A stretch of DNA of 29,108 nt, taken from Plantago elongata (taxonomy: Eukaryota; Streptophyta; Magnoliopsida; Lamiales; Plantaginaceae). A program made the position numbers and the translations under genes. Where the stretch lies: the NCBI GenBank assembly GCA_036897095.1, contig JAYMSP010001762.1, forward strand, positions 1 through 29,108, given 5' to 3'. Position 1 is the stretch's first letter; every line of letters begins with the position of its first letter. Positions 21,275-29,108 of the stretch are shown here, piece by piece. A model generated the notes under the pieces. It did no database searches. It had not been told where the DNA came from and worked only from the letters and a program-made list of their open reading frames with translations.

Positions 21275-21281
21275 TTATATA
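21275..21281 (-). promoter_or_regulatory. TATA box of the CNOT9-like gene
   Basis: The minus strand reads AATATATAAGC, with TATATAA at plus positions 21275-21281. Transcription would start about 25-32 bp downstream, near 21243-21250. This favours the ATG at 21165 over the in-frame ATG at 21252. Confidence 0.6.
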
Positions 21282-21284
21282 TTC

Positions 21285-22820
21285 TCTGCCCTTGTTCGTA
21301 TCGGCTGCCAACTTACTCCTCTTCCCTTTTTTATTTTTCGGTCCATTTCGTATCATTAAAAATATCACATTTTACAAATTTTACATTCAATTCCAATTTA
21401 ATCCTAAATTGTTAACATAAAATATTCAATTTAATTATATAATGAACTTTTATGTTAGATTTGTAATGAATCGAACTCATTATACTTTCTTGTAGTAATA
21501 ATATGTATCGGTAGCATCAATTATCTATCAAGTTCCGATATTTTTGTGACATGAATATTTGGTACTCGATCATGTATATATTGTGAATTTTTTAACGGAT
21601 CACTTATTATAATATTACTCACGATAAAGTAAATTTAATTACTATTAAATTCTCGTAGAAGGATTAGAAAAAAAAATTCCTAATTCATATATGCATTAGA
21701 AACTTTTAAATGGATTACACATTCAAAAATTACTCCAAAACAACTCTACATTTCTATAGAATGCTTCTTAGAATAATTTTTCAAAGAAATTTCATCTATC
21801 TAACAAGTTCTAAATGAATGGTTCCTCCAAAGAACTAGAGTTATTACAACTACTTAGGCGTTTCCTTAAAATATTATTGGTTAATAAATACATTTTGTTA
21901 ATAAAATAGTCAAGTTATATAACTATATTGATTTATTTTCATAACATGGGTGCCTCTTATAAAAAATTGGGGTGTTCTCAAAAAACGGGTATAATTTAAT
22001 ATTTTGAAGTCAAATTTATAGTTTTCTTTTATTTTTCACTAGGTAACAATAATGTGTTTGACTAAAATATAAGATGCCAATAAAATCGTGTAGCCATTTT
22101 ATTTGTTTTAACTTAACGAGAAATTTTAATCCACAATCATATCTCATAAACTTTTAACACCGTAACTCAATTTCAATCCTACATATTAAACCAACAAATA
22201 CTATAGAATTTGAACTATATATCAAACTTTCTTTCATCTATAAAATTATGTTACTATTAAGTACTTCTTCCATTCCGATAAAAAATTACCACTTTAATTT
22301 TATCTCAAATAACCGCTTCTAATTGTAACTATAAATTGCTCTTAAACTGCAAGTGTAAATGTTTCAATTAAATTACACAATGAAAATTAATCAAATATTT
22401 TATTAAAGTTTAATTGTATAATTTAATTGAATTGAACTAAACTGAAGTAATGTATAAATTCTAACTAAGATTGTGTTATATTCAACTGAGATTTACTCAA
22501 CTAAACTGAACTGGACTGAACTGAACTGGTCTGAAATAAAATGAAGTAAGGTATAAATTATAACTAAACCGAGCTGAATTGAACTGAACTGATTTTCAGT
22601 TAAAGAGAACACACCCTAAAACGCTAAATCGAACTAAATTAAATTTAACTAACTAAAATGATTTTAATTTAAAAATAACATATCATAACTAAGTTGAATA
22701 AAAAAAATTAAGGAGCTAAGTACAATGAAACGAATTTGAACTCTTTAGCCAGAGGAGTAATAAAAAGGTCAATACTCAATAACCAAAGTACAAAACTAAA
22801 TCCTTGCACAAGTCTTTCTA
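21285..22820. other. Divergent intergenic region between the CNOT9-like and RTL2-like genes
   Basis: No gene is supported. The region is strongly AT-rich. From about 22430 to 22640 it contains many copies of the pentamer ACTGA or AACTGAACTGAACTGG-type runs, and a roughly 25-bp block GAAGTAA(T/G)GTATAAATT..TAACTAA appears twice about 98 bp apart. A Stowaway-like end (TACTTCTTCCATTCCG) lies near 22262 without a visible partner. Confidence 0.5.
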
Positions 22821-22828
22821 GAGCATAA

Positions 22829-22834
22829 TATATA
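22829..22834 (+). promoter_or_regulatory. TATA box of the RTL2-like gene
   Basis: AATATATAG at 22827-22835 lies about 145 bp before the ATG. It implies a CA-rich 5' UTR of about 115 nt with no ATG before 22975. Confidence 0.6.
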
Positions 22835-22974
22835 GTTGCCACTAGCCAGCACCCACCCATCTTGCATTCCATTCCATTCCATCACTGAAACCAAAAGCCT
22901 CAACAATCAATCAACTCCACAAACCAATCCCAATCCAGAATCCGATTCAATTCAATCCGAACCAATCCCCAACA

Positions 22975-25754
22975 ATGCGATCGCCGCCTGCCAGAAACTC
23001 GACCTCGAGACCTCAATGCACCGTCGTGATTGCGCCGGACTCCGATCAGGAGATTTCCGACATGGCTGACTCCGTTGCAGCTGTGGAGAAGATCCTCAAT
23101 TACAGATTCAACAAGAAGAAGCTTCTCGAAGACGCTCTTACTCATCCTTCATTCACCGAATCGGCTTCCTATCAGCGCCTCGAATTCGTCGGCGATGCTG
23201 CTCTCGGTTTAGCCTTTTCCAATTACGTCTATTTGGCTTACCCTGCTCTCGAGCCTGGCAAGCTCTCTCTTGTTCGAGCGGCTAATATTAGTACTGAGAA
23301 TCTGGCTAGAGTCTCTGTGAGAAAACGGCTTTATAACTATGTTCGACATAATGCAGCTGCTCTTGATGATAAGGTTGTTGCCTTTTTTTTTTTTTTGTTT
23401 CGTGTCTTGCGATTGCTCCGATTTTCAGTTTTAATTAAATGTATGTGTAAATTGTTGGAATCATATGTGTGCTTGCTATTGGTTTGTAGAGTTTTATGTA
23501 TAGTCAGGTAGAGAAGAACAATTTGACTGCAAGTTTGAATTTCAAATGATTTTTATTTATGTGAGGAGCCATGGATTTGATAGCACGCAGAGAGAAAATG
23601 TTAGTGTATTCCTACAAGCAGTTGATGGTTGAGTGACTGTATTTAATTTTATGTGCTTTGGATGCACGAATGAATGAAAAATTGTTACCGATTGGAAATT
23701 CATGGGTGCATTGAAACTGCGTAAAACAAAACATAGACATTAACTATTGATTGCTTGTAGGAATAAGTTAACGTTTTCACATTGTGTGCTACAAGGTCCT
23801 GTCTCCGGACATGGTTGGTTGGTGTATATGTGTTGCTTACTTGCTTATGTGTAATTGGGAGACTAAGCTTTGTTAGAGTAGAAATTGGTGAAGTTGGTGT
23901 AATTTTCTACAAGCACATTATTAAGAATGAATGAATGTGCTTGTAGGAAGCTACATCAACTTTTCCAATTTGAGTCTGCCAAAGTCATGTCCCCTGTCAT
24001 GGTTCTTTTCAGGTACGCGAGTTTGTTTTGACGGTACAACAAGAGAATGGTGGAGAAGCATTCTATGGGGGAAAGGTAAAAGCGCCAAAAGTCCTTGCCG
24101 ATATTGTAGAATCAATTTCAGCAGCTGTTTATGTGGATTGTAACTTTGATTTGAAAGCTATGTGGCCGGTAAGTGTAACAGAGTTAACATAGTTTCTTGA
24201 GAAATTGGATGTGTTCACGGGGTAAATCTCCGTGATTTTAGTTAGTAATTCTGTTTGAAATGTTTTATACCTTGCCTCATTTCAGGTAATCAAAGCTCTT
24301 CTAGAGCCCCTCTATATGATGGATGTGCTTGAACACCAACCGCAGCCTGTGACTTTGCTTTTTGAGATATGCCAAAAAGATGGGAAGCAGGTTGGTATAG
24401 ATTATTGTAGAGATGGGGATAAAAATGTTGCGATTGTCTCTGTCGATGGAGAGTTTGTGGCTAAAGCTTCGTCAGTGCAAAAAGAGAATGCAAAACTTAA
24501 CGCCGCAAAGGCTGCCCTAAAGAAGCTGGTATGTGAATCCACTATCATGGAGGACGACGACATGCTTAATGGACATACAATTGAAGGAGCCAAACAAAAG
24601 CTACATGAGATATGTGGAAAGAAGAAATGGCCACGGCCAAAGTACAAGTAAGATTCTTTTCCTGGTTTTTTATCTCATTTGTGTATGGCTATTGGGTATA
24701 TATTTACACAACTTTTGACCCTTCCTATATTTTATGCTCAGTTAAATATGTTCTGAAACCATTGCATGCCGGGAATAAGCATCTGATTTATTATCTGTAT
24801 GCTTCCACGTGTTACTTCTGAACCTAAAGAAGAAAAACACAACGAAGAAACACTCCATTGATTATTTTCTTTTTCATTCTACAACCGTTGTGGAGTAAAA
24901 TGAATATATGCTCTGTGTTGTGCGAACATACACAATAACCCATATTGTGTGATTGCATCTAAACTGGGAAAAGGGATAGTGGAGAAGCTTCCACACATGC
25001 GCTTTATTCCAGCTTCAACAGCACATTGAAATAACTGCAACTATTACAAACACCCACTGCTAGATGCAATCACATAAACCAAAGAATAGAAGGGTTGAAA
25101 CTGGCATTAATCAAGTGCCTCATATGGCACTGTATTTGGAAAACTAAGATTGAGAAAACTTTACGACATGATTATTTGTAATATGGGCTAATTGTTTGGT
25201 TTTTACTAGTATGTGAAGGATATTATGATAGTTTTCACGTTATTATGAATTTTATGAAGCTGAACATGATACAGTGGTTGGAGTAAGAGTAAAGTGGATT
25301 ACTTGAAGCTTGGTTTTTTCATGATTAGATTTCAATTCTATCACATTTTCCTCTGTTTGCTACCTCTGTAGAACTACTTTTGAATTTTAAACTCAGAGAG
25401 AACACTTATTGTAACAGGCAAAACATGTGGGCTCTTTTAGCACTTAGATTACATGAATGATGCTTTATCTTTTTCTCACTTAAATTTTGTCCAATAGTAT
25501 AACCGAATGGAGATTAACATAAGTGATGTCTATATCATTTAACCTTTGTGACCTCTATCATCTGCCTCTATGTATGCAGAATTATTAAAGAGGTTGGTCG
25601 TGATCATGAGAGGAGATATGTATGCTCGGTTGAGATTGAAGTAGCTGATTGCATCCTCGTTATGACTAGTCAAGAAAAAGTGCGAGTACGGGAAGCAGAA
25701 AACTGTGCAGCTTCTTCCATGATCCACAGCTTGCGAGATTCCAGTTACCTGTAA
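22975..25754 (+). CDS. RTL2: RNase III-like protein, RTL2 type, 363 aa, four exons
   Basis: Exons are 22975-23373, 24013-24168, 24286-24647 and 25580-25754, with GT-AG introns and consistent phases. RTL2 proteins cleave double-stranded RNA; in Arabidopsis RTL2 acts in pre-rRNA 3' processing and affects small-RNA precursors. The RNase III domain spans about 34-185. It has the signature YQRLEFVGDAALG (66-78) and the second acidic site VLADIVES, so the four metal-binding acids are present (Glu70, Asp74, Asp163, Glu166). Gln67 replaces a Glu common at that position. Two dsRNA-binding domains follow, about 205-267 (with ENAKLNAAKAALKKL) and 286-358 (AKQKLHEIC..KKWPRPKY to the C-terminus). The start is the first ATG after the TATA box. 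Intron 3 is long (932 bp). The frame is full length and intact. Confidence 0.95.
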
Positions 25755-27480
25755 GAATTCTTTAGAATTCCGGTGTGTGCACTTGTGTACTGTAATAATG
25801 TTATACAAGAGGACTAAGATGAAAGTTAAGGGTTAGACCAGTGTTATTATATGGTGGTGAGTTGTTGTGTTATTTTATATTATAAATGGATTGTTGAAAT
25901 CAAATATTGTATACACACATGGATGGTTATCATGGTTTGTGGACACTATTGTTGATGAGTTATATTATACTCTATATAGCTTGTAGAGAATGAAAAACTA
26001 TAGGCCTTTTCATAGTATGCTGAAACTTATTCTCCATTTGTGGTTCTATTGCACAAAATGGCTATTTTGTTCAGGAAAGGTATAACTGATCAAATGACAC
26101 TGTACAAAATGCGGACTCTGCGTATGTGTGTTGCTGTAAAAAGCATTTATATTTCCTTTCGAGTAAAAAATTTGCTGCGTGAGTTTGCTTTCCTTGTATT
26201 GTCTTTTACATTATTATGGATTGACATGCAAATTGTAATTGAACCGGCAAATTCCGCATAACAAGTTTATCATCCCCTGCCTGAAGAACTTGTCTGTGCT
26301 ATTGTAGTACTAACACGCTAGCCTATCTATCAGAAATACCCCAAATATAATGGTATGGCCTTCTGATGCGTCAGGTGTTTATACTTTATACTTGAACCAT
26401 CTTATATTTCAACCCGATTACTTTGAGAGCGCAGTCTTGGTTCGAGGCTCAGTTTTCTTTGCTTTGTCGAGTCTCTGACACTTTCTACACTGCTATAGAG
26501 CCTCTTAAATAACATAAAGACATACTTGTGATTTCATTGTTCCTCCATTAACAAAAATCATCCTTACGTTAATCAAGTGCTAGTTACGATGTATTGCCAA
26601 TCGGCATGCTCAGTAATTGTGCACTCGTTTGGCATTGAGGTCATTTTCCAATGATATGTGGCGTTGATCTTTAACTATAACACCGGTATTGTATTGCTGT
26701 AGTGGATATTTGAGGGGTTCCGCGTTCATTATAATATAAGAGAAGCATGTTCGTGAATCTGAGTTTGTTGTAATATCTTCCTTGTTATTGGGTTTATTAA
26801 TTATGAGTCCGAGTCACGTTACACTAGGTGCGGTTTAACTTGATTATGTGAGTTCGAGCAGCTAGCTACACCGGTGCCACTGTGCAGATTCAAAGGATAC
26901 TGAATGCAGAATATAGTTGGGGCCTTGAGGGTGGAAACAGTTGGTGCATATTGTTGTTTACCCTTTATTGCGAATTGCAAACTTGGATTGCATAAATCCA
27001 TATGAAATACTCACAAGAACAGAAAATAGAGAAGGAAAAAGTGGCAAGTATTATGTCCGCTTATATTGGATAAGGCAATTCGCAGTACGAAGTTTCTTCC
27101 TATGGTCTAGTTTGAAGCTCGAATGAACTTTCGGTGATGCTCGAATATTCTTGGATGTCGATCACATCAGACAGTACACAATAAATACGGGTAGAAGAAA
27201 CAAATTATGACGTATGGCCCATTAAACTGTATTTGCACTTCAACTAATAACTGGATTTTTGTAGGGACTTTATAATTTAAAGCAAGCTGATGGTAGGGTT
27301 TTTTCTTCTTGTATGATATCTCTTTCTCTGAAAACTTCAATACAATATATCTAATTCGGATTGAATTGTTTCAATTTAAATTATGCTTTTTTTTTGTGAT
27401 TTTTGTACACAAAAGCGAATTCAAATTCTATATTAAGCAGTCCCATAAAATTGTGAGGGAGATGTACATTTTGTGGGTCA
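25755..27480. other. 3' flank of the RTL2-like gene and intergenic DNA
   Basis: AT-rich, with only short chance ORFs of 60-73 codons, none recognisable. The 3' UTR of the RTL2-like gene must end here, but no single polyadenylation signal stands out. Confidence 0.5.
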
Positions 27481-27497
27481 AAGGTACTTTTAGTATG

Positions 27498-28788
27498 TCT
27501 GTGTGGCATGATAGGTGGCTGCCTAGGGAGGGTTTCGGAGCGTGTATTAGGCGACATACAGAGGTACCTACTGAGACAGGTTGCGGAGCTGATTAGGAGT
27601 GATCCGACTTGGGATTTGGAGCTTATTTCCGTTTGGTGCACAAATGAGGATGGGCCCCTGATCCGTAGTATTCCCCTTCATGAGGAGCCCCTCCCTGATA
27701 AGCTCTTCTGGCCCTCGACTTCTAATGGGGTGTACACGGTTAAGGATGGGTACTACAAGGCTCGACAGGTAATCGATCTTCAGCAGGAGGATCGTACAGG
27801 TGGGGGCCCTTCGACTAGGAGCACCAGAAGTACGGGGGATTGGAGGTTTCTTTGGAATTCGAGTTACCAGGGAAGATCAAGATCTGTATTTGGCGCCTAG
27901 TTCAGGATGCGGTCCTATGATGATTCAGTTGCGCAAAATTACTACTGTGGCGACCTGTCCGGTGTGTAAGTCAGGTGAGGAGTAAGTTCTGCACAAGATT
28001 AAGGAGTGTACCTTCTCTAGACAGGTTTGAGCTTTGAGTGAATTTGCTTTCTCCCTTTGGGGCTCACCTATTGGTACTGTCGAAGAATGGGTGAGGAAAT
28101 TATATGCTAGTCTGGACCGAAAGGAGTGGGAGATGGCGATGACAGTGGTGTGGGGATTATGGCATCATCGAAACCAAGTAGTGCATGAGGAGGTGGCGGA
28201 TTCACCCTTGGAGTTGATTTAGTTTGCCCGTCATTTCATTTCTGAGAGGAAGGAGATTTTAGATGCAGCTTTGGCCCGAAAGGGTGCGGAGTTGAGGGGC
28301 GGTGGGGGGCGCGATGCACGGCCCTTGGCTCGGGAGGAGGGGGCACCTTTGGAGGAAGGTAGGGCTGATGACTGGTCGACTACAGAGTTACCTGAGGAGA
28401 GGGTTGTGCGTATAAATGTTGATGCCGCCTTCTCTGAGGATGGGGCCCGTGTGGGTATTGGTTACGAGGTTTGGATGCATGATGGACTGTTTGCTCGAAG
28501 ACAGGAGATTGTAGCTTCCCCTTTGTCACCATAGAGTGTCGAGGCCTATGATATTCGTACTGTTGTCCAGTGGGTGATCCTCCAAAGCTTGGATAATGTT
28601 CGAGTTTACACAGATTGTCCCTCGATAGTATCTTTATTTAATAAGTTAGACTTTGAATTTGCTTTTGTTGGCCCTGTTTTGTCAGACATTCGTAGACTAG
28701 CTTTATCTTATTCTGCAGTTAGTTTACTTTATGTTGCGAGAGGCAAGAATGAATTAGCTCATAAACTAGCTCGTCGTGTTGTTAGATA
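27498..28788 (+). pseudogene. Remnant of LINE ORF2: post-RT region, zf-RVT and RNase H domains
   Basis: Reading starts within VWHDRWLPRE, a motif found just after the RT domain in plant LINEs. It then shifts frame into DPTWDLELISVW, LIRSIPLHEEP, PDKLFWPSTSNGVYTVKDGYY, typical of this region. It shifts again near 27850; a third frame holds LPGKIKICIWRLVQDA, and CPVCKSGEE marks the zinc-binding site (around 27956-27982). Then come KEWEMAMTVVWGLWHHRNQV (28111-28170) and an RNase H-like domain from about 28402. This has VVRINVDAAF, a TAG stop at 28532-28534, then SVEAYDIRTVVQW, VYTDCPSIVSL and ARGKNELAHKLARR. The acidic residues of RNase H are still recognisable, but several frameshifts and stops make it non-functional. 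Confidence 0.8.
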
Positions 28789-28858
28789 GGGATATGCTCT
28801 GATTGTATTTCTTATTTCCCTACTTGATATAATACCTGTTACTGGTTCTAAAAAAAAG
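27498..28858 (+). mobile_element. 5'-truncated LINE (non-LTR retrotransposon) insertion, about 1.36 kb
   Basis: The insert is flanked by a perfect 17-bp duplication, AAGGTACTTTTAGTATG, at 27481-27497 and 28859-28875, and ends with a short A-rich tail (CTAAAAAAAAG). Coding remains cover only the 3' part of the second ORF of a plant L1-type LINE: the segment after reverse transcriptase, the zinc-binding region and a C-terminal RNase H domain. This is the usual result of incomplete target-primed reverse transcription. Its composition is more GC-rich than its surroundings. Confidence 0.9.
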
Positions 28859-28875
28859 AAGGTACTTTTAGTATG

Positions 28876-29108
28876 AAGGTATAATTACTTACTATTTTTA
28901 GATTTTTAATAATGTATGAAGTTTGATAAGATGTTTATAAATGATAAAAGCAAGAAGTTTTAGGGGGTGACATGATTATAGTTCTTGCCGAATTAGTAAA
29001 CGTTAGTTCGCCTAAGTTATTAAGTTCGTATTATTATTATTATTATTATTACTAATTGATATTATATTAATAAAATAATAATAAAAATAATAAAATAAAA
29101 ATATTTAT
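28876..29108. other. AT-rich end of window with a (TTA)n microsatellite
   Basis: A (TTA)7-like run lies at about 29030-29051, followed by an A/T-only stretch of AATAATA type to the window end. No gene is seen. Confidence 0.7.

Noticed and set aside
22262-22300. Second Stowaway MITE
   Set aside because: Only one end-like sequence is visible; no matching inverted end or TA-bounded partner was found.
22836-23069. Possible upstream ORF overlapping the RTL2-like start
   Set aside because: Its first codon is TTG, not ATG; no ATG occurs between the TATA box and 22975.
1-29108. A novel multi-gene system or biosynthetic cluster
   Set aside because: The four intact genes belong to known housekeeping families with unrelated roles and ordinary plant spacing; nothing ties them into one system.

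Overview
The window is nuclear DNA of a flowering plant, probably a eudicot. The evidence is four spliced genes with plant-type GT-AG introns, AT-rich spacers, and the usual plant mobile elements (LTR retrotransposons, a LINE, SINE-like inserts, a Stowaway MITE). Species cannot be fixed from the sequence. Some repeat flavours (ACTGA pentamers, GAAACTAA repeats) made me think of Caryophyllales, but that is only an impression.

Layout. 1-1764 looks like the 3' part of a long terminal repeat. 1765 to about 4821 is the 3' end of a second, Ty3/gypsy-type element: a decayed minus-strand extra ORF of the 'putative gypsy type transposon' family, a purine tract, then an LTR beginning at 4120. The first element appears inserted into the second. 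About 4822-5188 may be a LINE-like 3' end with a poly(A) tract. 7169-8714 (+, 3 exons) is a cytochrome b561/DOMON protein of 427 aa. 9496-9643 (-) is a relic of one internal exon of a SUMO gene. 12108-12386 is a Stowaway MITE. 12604-15182 (+, 7 exons) is a PLP homeostasis protein (YggS/PROSC family, 243 aa). 15765-21165 (-, 8 exons) is a CNOT9/RCD1-like subunit of the CCR4-NOT complex (308 aa), with SINE-like insertions in its introns. 22975-25754 (+, 4 exons) is an RNase III-like protein of RTL2 type (363 aa, one RNase III domain and two dsRNA-binding domains). 27498-28858 is a 5'-truncated LINE remnant flanked by a perfect 17-bp target duplication.

The four genes assemble into full-length reading frames with consistent splice phases, so they look functional. 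Two act in RNA metabolism (CNOT9-like, RTL2-like) and share a divergent intergenic region of about 1.8 kb. The others act in plasma-membrane redox and vitamin B6 homeostasis. I see no sign that they form one pathway, nor any novel multi-gene system. The most notable items are the antisense ORF of the gypsy element, the SUMO exon relic, the LINE and SINE insertions with intact target duplications, and a 22-bp perfect palindrome.
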